A stretch of DNA of 64,000 bases, from the NCBI RefSeq assembly GCF_025398255.1, contig NZ_JAODNW010000008.1, positions 1 to 64,000 on the forward strand, given 5' to 3'. Of this stretch, positions 53,343 through 63,179 are shown in pieces. The notes below the pieces were generated by a model, which did no database searches, was not told the origin of the DNA, and saw only the letters and a list, made by a program, of their open reading frames with translations. A program made the translations under genes and the position numbers. This stretch comes from Chelativorans intermedius. GTDB lineage: Bacteria > Pseudomonadota > Alphaproteobacteria > Rhizobiales > Rhizobiaceae. Position 1 is the first letter of the stretch. Each line of letters starts with the position of its first letter.

Positions 53343-53996
53343 ATGTTCAAGAAAGCGATTGCAGTCGCCGTCGTCGCGGGCTTCGCGGCGGGGTGCAGCA
53401 CCGATCCCTACACGGGGGAGCGCAAGATTTCCAACACGGCCGGCGGTGCGGCGCTGGGCGCGCTGGCCGGTGCCGGCGCGGGCCTGCTGGCCGGCGGCGA
53501 TGACCGGCGCAACGCGCTCATCGGCGCCGGCATCGGGGCGCTGGCCGGCGGCGCCATCGGCTCCTACATGGACCAGCAGGAAGCGCAGCTTCGCGGCCAG
53601 CTTCAGGGCACGGGCGTCAGCGTCACCCGTCAGGGCAACTACATCGTTCTCAACATGCCCTCCAACATCACCTTCGCCACCGATTCCTCCTCCATCCAGC
53701 CGGCCTTCTATCCGACGCTGAACTCGGTGGCGCTGGTGCTGAAGCGCTACAACCAGACGCTGGTGGATGTCTACGGTCACACCGATTCGACCGGCAGCTA
53801 CCAGTACAACATGGATCTCTCGCGCCGCCGCGCCCAGGCCGTGGCCGACTATCTGGTCGCCCAGGGCACCAACCCGCAGCGTTATGCGGTCATCGGGCTG
53901 GGGCCGAGCCAGCCCATCGCCTCCAACGACACGCCGGAGGGCCGGCAGCAGAACCGCCGCGTCGAGATCCGCCTGTCGCCGCTCACCGCGGGCTGA
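53343..53996 (+). CDS. OmpA-family lipoprotein with glycine zipper
   Basis: 217-aa outer-membrane-anchored lipoprotein. Lipobox VAGFAAGC, Cys18. Then a glycine-zipper segment (GGAALGALAGAGAGLLAG and IGAGIGALAGGAIGSYMD, about 34-77) and an OmpA-like peptidoglycan-binding domain (VDVYGHTDSTGSYQYNMDLSRRRAQAV, GLGPSQPIASNDTPEGRQQNRRVEI). Good ribosome binding site GGAGAGGA. Cell-envelope integrity protein of the YiaD/Pal type. Confidence 0.92.
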   Translation: MFKKAIAVAVVAGFAAGCSTDPYTGERKISNTAGGAALGALAGAGAGLLAGGDDRRNALIGAGIGALAGGAIGSYMDQQEAQLRGQLQGTGVSVTRQGNYIVLNMPSNITFATDSSSIQPAFYPTLNSVALVLKRYNQTLVDVYGHTDSTGSYQYNMDLSRRRAQAVADYLVAQGTNPQRYAVIGLGPSQPIASNDTPEGRQQNRRVEIRLSPLTAG

Positions 53997-54002
53997 GGCG
54001 GC

Positions 54003-54926
54003 TCAGTCCTTCCGCGCTGCAAGCGCACTGGCAATGCGCGCCGCAAGGCGCGCATTGTTTTTGACCAGCGCGATGTTGGTGGCCAGGCTGCGCCCCTCGG
54101 TAAGCTCCAGGATGCGCGAAAGCAGGCCGGGCGTGACCGCCTTGCCGGTGATTCCCGCCGCCTCGGCGTCGGCCTGCGCGCGCGCAATGAAGCCCGCCAT
54201 CTCGTCGGCCGGGATCTCGTCGGCCTCCGGCACCGGATTGGCCACCAGCACGCCACCGCCGATCCCGAGGGCGGCGCGCATCCGCTGAAAGCGGGCGATG
54301 GCCTCGGGCGTGTCGAGCCGCAGGGGGGCGGCAAGGCCGCTCTCGCGCGACCAGAAGGCGGGCATGGCGTCCGTCCCGTAGCCCACCACCGGCACGCCGC
54401 GCGTCTCCAGCACCTCCAGCGTCTTGGCGATGTCGAGAATGGCCTTCGGCCCGGCCGACACCACGATCACCGGCGTGCGCGCCAGCTCGTCGAGATCGGC
54501 CGAGATGTCGAAGCTCGTCTCCGCGCCCCGGTGCACGCCGCCGATGCCGCCGGTTGCGAAGACGGCGATGCCCGCCAGATGCGCCGCCAGCATGGTGGCC
54601 GCCACGGTGGTGCCGCCGCTCCTGCCTTCGGCCAGCGCGAAGGCGAGGTCGGCGCGCGACAGCTTCATGGCGCCGTCCCGCTGGGCCAGCGCCTGCCGCT
54701 CGGCCGGCGAGAGGCCGATCTTCAGCCGCCCGTCGATCACTGCGATGGTGGCCGGCGTCGCCCCTTCCTCGACGATGATGGCCTCCACCGCCGCCGCCAT
54801 ATCCTCGTTCTGCGGCCACGGCATGCCGTGGGTGATGATGGTGCTTTCGAGAGCCACCACGGGGCGGCCGGTCGACAGCGCGTCGGCAACCGGGGGGTGG
54901 ATGTCAAGGGGCACGGCAAGGGGCAT
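54003..54926 (-). CDS. psuG: Pseudouridine-5'-phosphate glycosidase
   Basis: Splits pseudouridine 5'-phosphate into uracil and ribose 5-phosphate. 307 aa. Family segments: VVALESTIITHGMPWPQN near residue 22 and GGTTVAATM near 100, GYGTDAMPAFWSRESGL (about 189-205), and ALVKNNARLAARIA toward the end. ATG 54926 is used since AGGAGAGACC lies upstream and it begins the conserved domain. Follows psuK after 13 bp; together they form a complete pseudouridine salvage pair. Confidence 0.94.
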   Translation of the reverse strand: MPLAVPLDIHPPVADALSTGRPVVALESTIITHGMPWPQNEDMAAAVEAIIVEEGATPATIAVIDGRLKIGLSPAERQALAQRDGAMKLSRADLAFALAEGRSGGTTVAATMLAAHLAGIAVFATGGIGGVHRGAETSFDISADLDELARTPVIVVSAGPKAILDIAKTLEVLETRGVPVVGYGTDAMPAFWSRESGLAAPLRLDTPEAIARFQRMRAALGIGGGVLVANPVPEADEIPADEMAGFIARAQADAEAAGITGKAVTPGLLSRILELTEGRSLATNIALVKNNARLAARIASALAARKD

Positions 54927-54939
54927 GGTCTCTCCTGCT

Positions 54940-55875
54940 TCAGGCGCGTTGCGGCTGCGGCACCCGGGCGAGCGCGGCGCGGAAGGCCTCCGCTCCCATG
55001 GCGGGCGCCGCCCTTTCGCTTTCCACGGCAAGCTTGGCTGCCGCCATCCCTTCGCGCACGGCTTGCGGGAATGCAAGCCCGCGCATCAGCGCCGCCGTGG
55101 TCGCGCCGGCTAGCGCGTCTCCCGCGCCCGTCACATCGGCGATCCGCGCCACGGGTGGCGGCGCCAAGGTGAAGAAGGCATCCTGCCGGAAGGCGAGGGC
55201 AGGGCCGCCGCCGGCCGTAATCACCCCGGCGTGAAGCCCCTTGCGGGCCAGGCAGCGGGCGGCGTCCAGGGGCGTGCGCGCCGTCTCGCCGGCCAGGTGC
55301 AGCGCCTCGCGCCGGTTCATGAACAGGCAGGAAAGCGCGCCCAGAACCGGCTTCAGCCGCTCCGCCTTGGCCGGCGAGACGGCGATGGCATGGACGGGTC
55401 TTTCGCCCGCCAGCGCCACAAGCTGCGCGATGGCGTCCGCCGGCATGTTGGCATCGCATAGGATGGCATCCGCCGCCGCCACCGCTGCGCGCACCCCGGC
55501 GCGGCGCATCTGCCGGGCAAAGCCGTGTTCGTAGAGCGCCATGTCCGCAAGGCCGGTGACGAGATCGCCCTCCTGCGTCAGGATCGCCGTATAGCTCGGC
55601 GTGGTGCGGTCGAGGAAGGTGGCCGAAAGGTCCTCGATGCCCGCCGCCTCGATTGCGGCGGCCACCGTCTCGCCCGCCTGGTCGCCGCCGCGCAGCGAAA
55701 CGAGCGCCACCGTCACCCCGCGCTGCACGGCAGCCCGCGCGGCGTTGAAGGCGCCGCCGCCCACCTCCTCGCGCATGGTGCCGGGATTGGAAGCCTCCGC
55801 CACATGGGGGCCGGCCACCCGCCCACGCCGGTCGATATGCGCCCCGCCCGCCGCCAGAAGCCTCAGCCCGCTCAT
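54940..55875 (-). CDS. psuK: Pseudouridine kinase (PfkB family)
   Basis: Phosphorylates pseudouridine for PsuG. 311 aa. PfkB features: [11 protein letters not shown] and [12 protein letters not shown] near the start, and the C-terminal anion-hole motif [18 protein letters not shown] with the catalytic Asp near 240. ATG 55875 has GAGGGAGATG upstream. Reading into 55947 would cross the SOS-type box at 55931-55945 and is rejected. Divergent from recA. Confidence 0.9.
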   Translation of the reverse strand: MSGLRLLAAGGAHIDRRGRVAGPHVAEASNPGTMREEVGGGAFNAARAAVQRGVTVALVSLRGGDQAGETVAAAIEAAGIEDLSATFLDRTTPSYTAILTQEGDLVTGLADMALYEHGFARQMRRAGVRAAVAAADAILCDANMPADAIAQLVALAGERPVHAIAVSPAKAERLKPVLGALSCLFMNRREALHLAGETARTPLDAARCLARKGLHAGVITAGGGPALAFRQDAFFTLAPPPVARIADVTGAGDALAGATTAALMRGLAFPQAVREGMAAAKLAVESERAAPAMGAEAFRAALARVPQPQRA

Positions 55876-55930
55876 CTCCCTCTCCCCCTGTCCGCCCGCC
55901 CGCACCCGCTCATGGCAATGCCCGGAAAGA

Positions 55931-55945
55931 AAACAAAAATAGAAC
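55931..55945. promoter_or_regulatory. LexA-type box between psuK and recA
   Basis: AAACAAAAATAGAAC, identical (16 bp including the next A) to the box at 44282-44296; reverse complement GTTC-N7-GTTT. It is 125 bp upstream of recA and 55 bp upstream of psuK, so either or both could be controlled. Confidence 0.65.
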
Positions 55946-55984
55946 AAAATTCAATTTCCATTGAAAATCAATGGCATATTGCTA

Positions 55985-56013
55985 TTGCCAAGACAGAACA
56001 AAAGAGGTACATA
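55985..56013 (+). promoter_or_regulatory. Candidate recA promoter with a second LexA-like box
   Basis: TTGCCA (55985-55990), 17-nt spacer, TACATA (56008-56013). In the spacer, GAAC-AAAAGAG-GTAC (55996-56010) resembles GAAC-N7-GAAC with one mismatch. This arrangement mirrors the promoter at 44275-44303, where a LexA box also fills the spacer. Confidence 0.5.
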
Positions 56014-56070
56014 AAAATATCGGGAAATTGGCCGGCGCGGCTTCCATTGACCTTCAAGGGGTGTTGTATC

Positions 56071-57153
56071 ATGGCTCAGAACACATTGCGGCTTGTAGAG
56101 GATAGCTCTGTGGACAAATCCAAGGCATTGGACGCGGCGCTTTCGCAGATCGAGCGGGCCTTTGGCAAGGGCTCGATCATGCGGCTTGGCGCCAATGACA
56201 GCGTGGTCGAGATCGAGACCATCTCGACCGGCTCTCTCGGCCTCGACATCGCTCTGGGCGTGGGCGGGCTGCCGCGCGGGCGAATCATCGAGATCTACGG
56301 GCCGGAAAGCTCGGGCAAGACGACGCTTGCCCTGCACACCGTCGCCGAGGCGCAGAAGAAGGGCGGCATTTGCGGGTTCATCGACGCCGAGCATGCGCTC
56401 GATCCCGTCTATGCACGCAAGCTGGGTGTCGATCTTGAGAATCTGCTCATCTCCCAGCCCGACACGGGCGAGCAGGCGCTGGAGATCTGCGACACGCTGG
56501 TGCGTTCCGGCGCGCTCGACGTGATCGTCGTCGATTCGGTGGCCGCGCTCACCCCGCGCGCCGAGATCGAGGGCGAGATGGGCGATTCGCTTCCCGGCAT
56601 GCAGGCGCGCCTGATGAGCCAGGCGCTCAGGAAGCTCACCGCCTCCATCTCGCGCTCCAAAACGATGGTGATCTTCATCAACCAGATCCGCATGAAGATC
56701 GGCGTCATGTTCGGCTCGCCGGAGACGACGACGGGCGGCAACGCGCTCAAGTTCTATTCTTCCGTGCGCCTCGACATCCGCCGCATCGGCTCGGTCAAGG
56801 ACCGTGACGAGACCGTCGGCAACCAGACCCGCGTCAAGGTGGTGAAGAACAAGCTGGCCCCGCCCTTCAAGCAGGTCGAGTTCGACATCATGTATGGCGA
56901 GGGCGTGTCCAAGGTGGGCGAGCTGATCGACCTCGGCGCCAAGGCCGGCATCGTCGAGAAGTCCGGCGCCTGGTTCTCCTACAATTCCCAGCGTCTCGGC
57001 CAGGGGCGCGAGAATGCCAAGCAGTTCCTGCGCGACAACCCGGAGGTGGCGCGCGAGATCGAGCTGGCGCTGCGCCAGAATGCCGGCCTGATCGCCGAGC
57101 GCTTCCTGGACGATGCGCGCGACGACGAGCCCGGCGAGGCCGCCGAGGGCTGA
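56071..57153 (+). CDS. recA: Recombinase RecA
   Basis: Homologous-recombination ATPase that forms filaments on ssDNA and activates LexA self-cleavage. 360 aa. Walker [10 protein letters not shown] near residue 72, Walker [11 protein letters not shown] near 150, DNA-binding loop L2 region [27 protein letters not shown] 56071 gives the normal N-terminus ([20 protein letters not shown]); longer frames are unsupported. Two LexA-type boxes lie upstream, consistent with SOS induction. Confidence 0.97.
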   Translation: MAQNTLRLVEDSSVDKSKALDAALSQIERAFGKGSIMRLGANDSVVEIETISTGSLGLDIALGVGGLPRGRIIEIYGPESSGKTTLALHTVAEAQKKGGICGFIDAEHALDPVYARKLGVDLENLLISQPDTGEQALEICDTLVRSGALDVIVVDSVAALTPRAEIEGEMGDSLPGMQARLMSQALRKLTASISRSKTMVIFINQIRMKIGVMFGSPETTTGGNALKFYSSVRLDIRRIGSVKDRDETVGNQTRVKVVKNKLAPPFKQVEFDIMYGEGVSKVGELIDLGAKAGIVEKSGAWFSYNSQRLGQGRENAKQFLRDNPEVAREIELALRQNAGLIAERFLDDARDDEPGEAAEG

Positions 57154-57197
57154 GGCGGCGCGCCGGTGGGCGCGCCCCGCCCTTCGGGCCGGGTGCT

Positions 57198-57230
57198 GCG
57201 AATCCATGCCGAGGGCAGCAGGGATTCGCA
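57198..57230. repeat. Inverted repeat between convergent recA and lipoprotein gene
   Basis: TGCGAATCC (57198-57206) and GGATTCGCA (57222-57230), nine-bp perfect arms. It is midway between converging genes and may be a bidirectional terminator; no T tract. Confidence 0.4.
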
Positions 57231-57305
57231 ACCTGGCGGCAGGGCAGGGCGGCAGGCCACCATCGGCGCATCCCGTGGCCCCGGGGCGGGGCCGTGCGGC
57301 GGTGC

Positions 57306-57725
57306 CTATCCGTCGCTCGCTCTCCGGCAGCCGGAAACTCCCCCAGACCAGCGCATGATGTCGGCGTTCACCCGTGCCCCCGTGCGCGTCTGCGCCAGCG
57401 GTCCGTAGGTTGTTACGGTGACGGGAGCGCCCGCCGCCTCGATCACCAGCCCCGGCAGGCCCTCGGCCTGGTCCTTCTTGAGAAGCAGCAGGCGGGGGCG
57501 GCCGCTATGGGTGTCGAGCTCAGGCACCAGCCGCAGCGCCTTGAAGGCGGGATCGCCCGCGCGCATCCAGCAGCGCTGGCCCTCCTCGTTGATGCGCTGT
57601 AGGGCAGCCACCGGCTCGCGGGCTTCGATCTGAAGCTTGAGCGGCCCGCCCATGGGCTCGCTCTGGCATCCGGCAATCAGGACCGTCGCAAGGGTGCCGG
57701 CGGCAAGGCGGCTGCAGCGCCTCAC
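57306..57725 (-). CDS. Small lipoprotein, function unknown
   Basis: 139 aa. GTG 57725 overlaps the purQ stop as GTGA and yields [20 protein letters not shown], a signal peptide with lipobox and Cys20. The mature part ([33 protein letters not shown], then [21 protein letters not shown]) contains a Cys pair with the C-terminal GGVSGC. Not a known enzyme family to me. Translationally coupled to purQ although the functions look unrelated. Confidence 0.75.
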   Translation of the reverse strand: MRRCSRLAAGTLATVLIAGCQSEPMGGPLKLQIEAREPVAALQRINEEGQRCWMRAGDPAFKALRLVPELDTHSGRPRLLLLKKDQAEGLPGLVIEAAGAPVTVTTYGPLAQTRTGARVNADIMRWSGGVSGCRRASDG

Positions 57726-58390
57726 GCTGCCTGCCCCAGAAGCCCCTCGAAGAGGGCCCGCCCGTCCGTCCCGCCATGCGCCGGTTCGATCAGGTTTTCC
57801 GGATGCGGCATCATGCCCAGCACATTGCCGCGTGCATTGACGATGCCGGCAATGTCGTTGATCGAGCCGTTGGGATTGGTGCCTTCCGCATAGCGGAACA
57901 CCACGCCGCCCTCGCCTTCGAGGCGCGCCAGCGTCTCGGCGTCGGCAAAGTAGTTGCCATCGTGATGGGCCACCGGGCAGCGGATGATCTGGCCGGGCCG
58001 GTAGCCGCGGGTAAACGCCGTATTGGCGTTCGCCACCTCCAGCTTCACCTCGCGGCAGACGAATTTGAGCGAGGCATTGCGCATCAGCGCGCCGGGCAGA
58101 AGCCCGGCCTCCAGCAGGATCTGGAAGCCGTTGCACACGCCCATCACCATCACGCCCCTTGCCGCCTGCTCCGCCACCGCCCGCATCACCGGCATGCGCG
58201 CGCCGATCGCCCCGCAGCGCAGATAGTCGCCATAGGAGAAACCGCCCGGAATGACGATGAGGTCGACATCGGGCAGCGTGCTCTCCGTCTGCCAGACGGT
58301 CAGCGGCGCGCGGCCCGAGATCCTGGTGATCGCCGCGATCATGTCGCGGTCGCGGTTGAGCCCGGGAAGCTGGATGACGGCGGCTTTCAT
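57722..58390 (-). CDS. purQ: Phosphoribosylformylglycinamidine synthase, glutaminase subunit
   Basis: Provides ammonia from glutamine to PurL in purine synthesis step 4. 222 aa. Nucleophile Cys86 in [11 protein letters not shown], with the His/Glu of MMPHPENL near 200 completing the triad. ATG 58390 begins [12 protein letters not shown]. Overlaps purS by ATGA upstream and the lipoprotein gene downstream. Confidence 0.96.
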   Translation of the reverse strand: MKAAVIQLPGLNRDRDMIAAITRISGRAPLTVWQTESTLPDVDLIVIPGGFSYGDYLRCGAIGARMPVMRAVAEQAARGVMVMGVCNGFQILLEAGLLPGALMRNASLKFVCREVKLEVANANTAFTRGYRPGQIIRCPVAHHDGNYFADAETLARLEGEGGVVFRYAEGTNPNGSINDIAGIVNARGNVLGMMPHPENLIEPAHGGTDGRALFEGLLGQAA

Positions 58391-58662
58391 GTCTCGTGGT
58401 CTTGGGGTTTCTGCGGCCCTTCGGCGATGGAGATGCTGTAGTCCTCGATCACCGTATTGGCGAGAAGGCGCTCGCACATCTCCTTGAGGTCGGCCTGCGC
58501 CCTGGTCCTGTCGGCTGTCTCGAGCTCGATGTCGAACACCTTGCCCTGGCGCACGGAGCCGACGCCGGCGAAGTTCAGCCCCTTCAGCGCTCCCTCGATG
58601 GCCTTGCCCTGCGGGTCGAGCACCCCGTTCTTGAGGGTGACGGTCACGCGCGCCTTGATCAC
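58387..58662 (-). CDS. purS: Phosphoribosylformylglycinamidine synthase subunit PurS
   Basis: Small structural subunit that links PurL and PurQ in organisms with a three-part FGAM synthase. 91 aa, slightly longer than usual. [46 protein letters not shown] is diagnostic. GTG 58662 has AAGGAGAGG upstream. It overlaps purQ by 4 bp and follows purC by 29 bp. Confidence 0.94.
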   Translation of the reverse strand: MIKARVTVTLKNGVLDPQGKAIEGALKGLNFAGVGSVRQGKVFDIELETADRTRAQADLKEMCERLLANTVIEDYSISIAEGPQKPQDHET

Positions 58663-58691
58663 CTCGCCTCTCCTTGTCCCGGTCTGCGCCG

Positions 58692-59489
58692 TCAGTGGCG
58701 CGTCTCGCCGTTGCCGTTGCCCTTGGTGGACACCAGCACGGGGCCTGTGGGCGCGGACGGCTCGTTCTCGTTCATGATGCCAAGCCGCCGCGCCACCTCG
58801 CGATAGGCTTCCAGCATCCCGCCCATGTCGCGGCGGAAGCGGTCCTTGTCCATCTTCTCCTGGGTGGCGATGTCCCACAGCCGGCACGAATCGGGCGAAA
58901 TCTCGTCGGCCACGACGATGCGCATCATGTCGCCCTCGAACAGCCGCCCGCACTCGATCTTGAAGTCCACGAGCTGGATGCCCACGCCCAGGAACAGGCC
59001 GGACAGGAAGTCGTTGACGCGGATGGCAAGCGCCATGATGTCGTCGATCTCCTGGGGGCTTGCCCAGCCGAAGGCGGTGATGTGCTCCTCGGAGACCATC
59101 GGATCGTCCAGCGCGTCCGCCTTGTAGTAGAACTCGATGATGGAGCGCGGCAGCACCGTGCCTTCCTCGATGCCCAGCCGCTTGGCCAGAGAGCCTGCGG
59201 CAATATTGCGCACCACCACTTCGAGCGGAATGATCTCCACCTCGCGGATGAGCTGCTCGCGCATGTTGAGCCGGCGGATGAAATGGGTGGGAATGCCCAT
59301 CCGGTTCAGGTGCTCGAAGATGTACTCCGAGATGCGGTTGTTGAGCACGCCCTTGCCGTCGACGATCTCATGCTTCTTCTTGTTGAATGCGGTGGCGTCG
59401 TCCTTGAAGAACTGGATGAGGGTGCCGGGTTCCGGCCCTTCATAGAGAATCTTGGCCTTGCCTTCGTAGATGCGGCGGCGACGGTTCAT
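58692..59489 (-). CDS. purC: Phosphoribosylaminoimidazole-succinocarboxamide synthase
   Basis: SAICAR synthetase, purine pathway. 265 aa. N-terminal [33 protein letters not shown], the [17 protein letters not shown] segment, and [33 protein letters not shown] near 185 are family signatures. A C-terminal Gly/Asn-rich tail ([11 protein letters not shown]) extends beyond the core. First gene of the purC-purS-purQ operon. The 242-bp gap to the divergent zeta gene shows no other feature. Confidence 0.97.
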   Translation of the reverse strand: MNRRRRIYEGKAKILYEGPEPGTLIQFFKDDATAFNKKKHEIVDGKGVLNNRISEYIFEHLNRMGIPTHFIRRLNMREQLIREVEIIPLEVVVRNIAAGSLAKRLGIEEGTVLPRSIIEFYYKADALDDPMVSEEHITAFGWASPQEIDDIMALAIRVNDFLSGLFLGVGIQLVDFKIECGRLFEGDMMRIVVADEISPDSCRLWDIATQEKMDKDRFRRDMGGMLEAYREVARRLGIMNENEPSAPTGPVLVSTKGNGNGETRH

Positions 59490-59731
59490 GGCTTTTCCTG
59501 GCTGTCTGCCGGTATTCCGGTGCTGGTCACATGGCCGGCTCGAAAAAGATATGCGCCTTCATGGCTTTTCGCGGTCTAGCGCAAACCCGCCGCCATCTCA
59601 ATCGTCATTTGCGACCATCAACCGGCAATGGCTGCGCCCTATTGCCCATCTGGCGCAGCGGTGCCAGGCCGGATATTCTGAAGGCGAGGCCGCGCTCGGC
59701 GGCAATCGGAAATGTCGGAGGCAGAAAAGGC

Positions 59732-60052
59732 ATGAGCAGCTTGAAAGACCGCGAAGAAATGTTCGAGCGCAAGTTCGTCCACGACGAGGAGCTGAAGTTC
59801 AGGGCGGTCTCGCGCCGCAACAAGCGGCTTGGCCTGTGGGCGGCGGAAAAGCTCGGCAAGAGCGGCGACGAGGCGGAGGCCTATGTGCGCGAGGTCCTCA
59901 GGGCCGATCTGGAGGAGGCGGGCGAGGAGGATGTGTTCCGCAAGATCCGGCGCGATTTCGACGCCGCTGGCGTGCAGCAGTCGGACCATCAGATCCGCCG
60001 CACCATGAGCGAGCTTCTCGCCGAGGCGATCGAAGAAGTCAGGAGCGAGTAG
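59732..60052 (+). CDS. F1-ATPase inhibitor subunit zeta (DUF1476)
   Basis: 106-aa soluble protein of the alphaproteobacterial zeta family, which inserts its N-terminal helix into the F1 catalytic interface and blocks ATP hydrolysis. Typical segments: LKDREEMFERKFVHDEEL (inhibitory helix), RRNKRLGLWAAEKLG, and EDVFRKIRRDFDAAGVQQSDHQIRRTMSELLAEA. ATG 59732 has AGGCAGAAAAGG upstream. The neighbouring purC is the common rhizobial arrangement. A hairpin follows at 60088-60112. Confidence 0.93.
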   Translation: MSSLKDREEMFERKFVHDEELKFRAVSRRNKRLGLWAAEKLGKSGDEAEAYVREVLRADLEEAGEEDVFRKIRRDFDAAGVQQSDHQIRRTMSELLAEAIEEVRSE

Positions 60053-60087
60053 GCGCGCGCTTCCGCCTTTCGGGCCGTTTCGGCCAT

Positions 60088-60120
60088 GCGGCGCGCCGGC
60101 AGGGCGCGCCGCCGTGTTCT
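60088..60120 (+). terminator. Terminator of the zeta gene
   Basis: A perfect ten-bp stem, GCGGCGCGCC (60088-60097) with GGCGCGCCGC (60103-60112), loop GGCAG, followed by CGTGTTCTT, about 35 bp after the stop. Confidence 0.55.
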
Positions 60121-60161
60121 TGGATGCTCCCTGCCGTCCGATCGGGCCGGGGAATGCGCTT

Positions 60162-60710
60162 TCAGAGCTGCGCCAGGAACCGCGCGAAGGTGAGGGAGCC
60201 CTCCGGCCACGGGCCATATCCCGATTCGGCATTGATGTGGCCGGCCTCGCCCGCGTCCAGAAGCGTTGCCCCCCATGCGGCGGCGATGTCCTCCGCCGCC
60301 GCGAAGCTGCCGAAATGGTCGTTGCGGCTGGCCACCACCAGCGCCGGGAAGGGCAGGGGGGCGCGCGGGTAGGGGCCGAAGGTCATGAGGTGCCTCGGCC
60401 GGATCTTCGGATTCGTCACCTCCGGCGGCGCCACCAGAAAAGCGCCTGCCACCGGCTTGCGGAAATGCGGGATGGCGTGCACGGCGCAGGCCACGCCCAG
60501 CGAGTGGGCCACCAGCACGACGGGCCTCGTCGCCGCGTTCACCGCCTCGGCCACCCTGGCCACCCAGTCCTCGCGCACCGGCTTCGACCATTCGGCCTGC
60601 TCCACCCGGCGCGCAGTGGAAAGCCGCGCCTGCCACCGGCTCTGCCAGTGGTCGGGCCCGGAATTGGTGTATCCGGGGATGATGAGAATATCGGCGTCCC
60701 GTGCTTTCAT
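60162..60710 (-). CDS. RBBP9/YdeN-type alpha/beta hydrolase
   Basis: 182-aa serine hydrolase of the RBBP9/YdeN family. Starts DILIIPGYTNSGPDHWQSRWQ, nucleophile elbow VAHSLGVA with Ser70, the Asp of SRNDHFGS near 130 and His of AGHINAESGYGPWPEG near 158. Small size without a lid domain. Substrate unknown. Convergent with the zeta gene. Confidence 0.88.
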   Translation of the reverse strand: MKARDADILIIPGYTNSGPDHWQSRWQARLSTARRVEQAEWSKPVREDWVARVAEAVNAATRPVVLVAHSLGVACAVHAIPHFRKPVAGAFLVAPPEVTNPKIRPRHLMTFGPYPRAPLPFPALVVASRNDHFGSFAAAEDIAAAWGATLLDAGEAGHINAESGYGPWPEGSLTFARFLAQL

Positions 60711-61007
60711 GGCGCCGCATGTAGCGGCCCCGGCCGGCCGGTGCAACCGTCTCGCCCCCGGGGCAACCGTCTCGCCCATGCCGCCGGACGCGGCAAATGG
60801 TGAACACGCTGTTCGCGCTTCGCCCGCTTGCCCCCGGTCTCCGTCCGCCACACATGAAAGGGCCGACAGCCGGCATTCCGCCCGCGCGGGCGGCATCCGT
60901 CTTCCGGCAGCAGCGCCGCGACAGGACACACCTGCGGCCACGCGGCTCGGTCCGTATCGCATCCTTGGCTTCAAAAGCGCTTCAGGAAGAAGCGCCAGGA
61001 GATTGAA

Positions 61008-61820
61008 ATGGAAAATCTTTCCCTATCGGCAACAGCGCCCGTCAGAATCGCCGCAGTGGGCCTCAAGGCACGCGATGCGCGCCGCCTTTCCGCCTTTTAT
61101 CGGGATGTCGTGGGCCTTGAGGAGATGCCGGGGCGTGATGGCGCGGCGGTTCTGGGGGCAGGCGGCAGGCCGCTTCTCGCCATCGAGGAGGATGCAGCGG
61201 CGGTGCCGGACGACGCGCGCCAGGCGGGCCTGTTCCACATCGCCTTCCTGTTGCCCTCGCGTGCCGACCTGGCGCGCTGGGCGCGCCATGCGCTGGACCT
61301 GCGGGTGCCGCTTCAGGGCGCCTCGGATCATCTGGTCAGCGAGGCGATCTATCTTGCCGACCCGGAGGGCAACGGCATCGAGATCTATGCCGACCGCCCG
61401 GCGGCGCGCTGGCCGTGGGAGGGCGGCCAGATTGCCATGAAGACCCTGCCGCTCGATATGGACGGCCTGCTTGCCACGCCGCGTGCCGAACGGCCGTGGG
61501 CGGGGGCGCCGCGTGGCACCATCATCGGCCATGTGCATCTGCGCGTCGGCGATCCGGCCGCCGCCGAGGCCTGGTGGCACGAGGCGCTGGGGCTCGACAC
61601 CATGGCCCGCTACGGCCGGCAGGCCGTCTTCCTGGCCTCCGGCGGCTATCACCATCATGTCGGGGTGAATGCCTGGCACAGCGCCGGCGCCGGCCGGCGC
61701 AACCCCGCCATGGCGGGGCTTGCCTGGGTGGAGCTGCAATCCGACGGGGCGGGCCAGGCGCGCACGCTGCAAGACCCTTGGGGAACGGTGGTGCGCATCG
61801 CTCCCGCCGTGCAGGGCTGA
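61008..61820 (+). CDS. Two-domain VOC protein (CatE-like)
   Basis: 270 aa with tandem vicinal-oxygen-chelate modules (about 12-125 and 165-265), as in catechol-2,3-dioxygenase-like CatE proteins. First module: VGLKARDARRLSAFYRDVVGLEEM, FHIAFLLPSRADLARW, DPEGNGIEIYADRPA. Second: IIGHVHLRVGDPAAAEAWWHEALGLDTMARYG and GGYHHHVGVNAWHS, with metal-ligand histidines. ATG 61008 has AGGAGATTG upstream. Substrate unknown. The 297-bp gap before it (60711-61007) shows nothing beyond divergent leaders. Confidence 0.88.
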   Translation: MENLSLSATAPVRIAAVGLKARDARRLSAFYRDVVGLEEMPGRDGAAVLGAGGRPLLAIEEDAAAVPDDARQAGLFHIAFLLPSRADLARWARHALDLRVPLQGASDHLVSEAIYLADPEGNGIEIYADRPAARWPWEGGQIAMKTLPLDMDGLLATPRAERPWAGAPRGTIIGHVHLRVGDPAAAEAWWHEALGLDTMARYGRQAVFLASGGYHHHVGVNAWHSAGAGRRNPAMAGLAWVELQSDGAGQARTLQDPWGTVVRIAPAVQG

Positions 61821-61871
61821 CGACTGCCGGCGCGCCGCCGGCGGTCCGGCGCAGGGGTGAGGCCGCGTCGA

Positions 61872-63179
61872 TCAGCCCTCCGCGAACACCCGGCGGAAGA
61901 TCGTGTCCACGTGCTTGATGTGATAGCCGAGGTCGAATTTCTCGCGGATCGCCTCTTCCGAAAGGGCCGCCCGCACGTCCTTGTCGGCCAGCAGCTCCTC
62001 CAGAAAATCGGCGCCTTGCTCCCACACCTTCATGGCGTTGCGCTGCACCAGCCGGTAGGCGTCCTCGCGGCTTACCCCCGCCTGCGTCAGCGCCAGAAGC
62101 ACTCGCTGCGAGTGGACGAGGCCGCGGAAGCGCTCCAGGTTCCTCATCATCGCCTGCGGGTAGACGACCAGATTCTCGATCAGGCCGGTCAGCCGCACGA
62201 GCGCGAAGTCGAGCGTCACCGTGGCGTCCGGCCCGATCATGCGTTCCACGGAGGAGTGGGAGATGTCGCGCTCGTGCCACAGCGCCACGTTCTCCATCGC
62301 CGGCAGCGCGTAGGCGCGCACCATGCGCGCAAGGCCGGTGAGGTTTTCCGAAAGCACGGGATTGCGCTTGTGCGGCATGGCGGAAGACCCCTTCTGCCCG
62401 GCGGAGAAGAATTCCTCCGCCTCCAGCACCTCCGTGCGCTGCAGATGGCGCACCTCCACCGCCAGCCGCTCGATCGAAGAGGCGATGACGGCCAGCGTGG
62501 CGAAGAACATGGCGTGCCGATCGCGCGGGATCACCTGGGTGGAGATGGGCTCCGGGTCAAGCCCCATCTTCTCCGCCACATGCGCCTCGACGCGCGGGTC
62601 GATGTTGGCGAAGGTGCCGACCGCCCCGGAAATGGCGCAGGTGGCCACCTCCGCGCGCGCATTCTCCAGCCGCTGCCGGCAACGGGAAAACTCGGCATAT
62701 GCCTGCGCCAGCTTCAGCCCGAAGGTGGTGGGCTCGGCATGGATGCCGTGGCTGCGGCCGATGGTGACCGTGTCCTTGTGCTCGAAGGCGCGTTTCTTCA
62801 GCGCTGCAAGCAGCGCGTCGAGATCGGCCAGCAGGATGTCGCTCGCCCGCACAAGCTGCACGTTGAAGCAGGTGTCGAGCACGTCGGAAGAGGTCATGCC
62901 CTGGTGCACGAAGCGCGCCTCCGGCCCCACGATCTCGGCCAGATGGGTCAGGAAGGCGATCACGTCGTGCTTGGTCTCGCGCTCGATCTCGTCGATGCGC
63001 GCGATGTCGAAGGCGGCCTTGCCGCCCTTCTCCCAGATGGTGCGCGCCGCCTCGCGGGGCACGATGCCGAGCTCGGCCATGGCGTCGGCGGCATGTGCCT
63101 CGATCTCGAACCAGATGCGGAATTTCGTCTCGGGCGACCAGATGGTGGCCATCTCGGGCCGCGAATAGCGGGGGATCAT
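61872..63179 (-). CDS. purB: Adenylosuccinate lyase
   Basis: Fumarase/aspartase-superfamily enzyme acting twice in purine synthesis (SAICAR to AICAR; adenylosuccinate to AMP). 435 aa. The signature SSAMPHKRNPVLSENL is near 265; TSSDVLDTCFNVQLVRAS near 86 and GRSHGIHAEPTTFGLK near 140 are the other two conserved regions. ATG 63179 starts MIPRYSRPEMATIWS. Not in operon with purCSQ but part of the same functional group. Confidence 0.97.
   Translation of the reverse strand: MIPRYSRPEMATIWSPETKFRIWFEIEAHAADAMAELGIVPREAARTIWEKGGKAAFDIARIDEIERETKHDVIAFLTHLAEIVGPEARFVHQGMTSSDVLDTCFNVQLVRASDILLADLDALLAALKKRAFEHKDTVTIGRSHGIHAEPTTFGLKLAQAYAEFSRCRQRLENARAEVATCAISGAVGTFANIDPRVEAHVAEKMGLDPEPISTQVIPRDRHAMFFATLAVIASSIERLAVEVRHLQRTEVLEAEEFFSAGQKGSSAMPHKRNPVLSENLTGLARMVRAYALPAMENVALWHERDISHSSVERMIGPDATVTLDFALVRLTGLIENLVVYPQAMMRNLERFRGLVHSQRVLLALTQAGVSREDAYRLVQRNAMKVWEQGADFLEELLADKDVRAALSEEAIREKFDLGYHIKHVDTIFRRVFAEG

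Noticed and set aside
55876-55947. N-terminal extension (MFYFCF...) of psuK
   Set aside because: Same artefact from the identical LexA-type box; the real start at 55875 has a good ribosome binding site and begins the PfkB domain.
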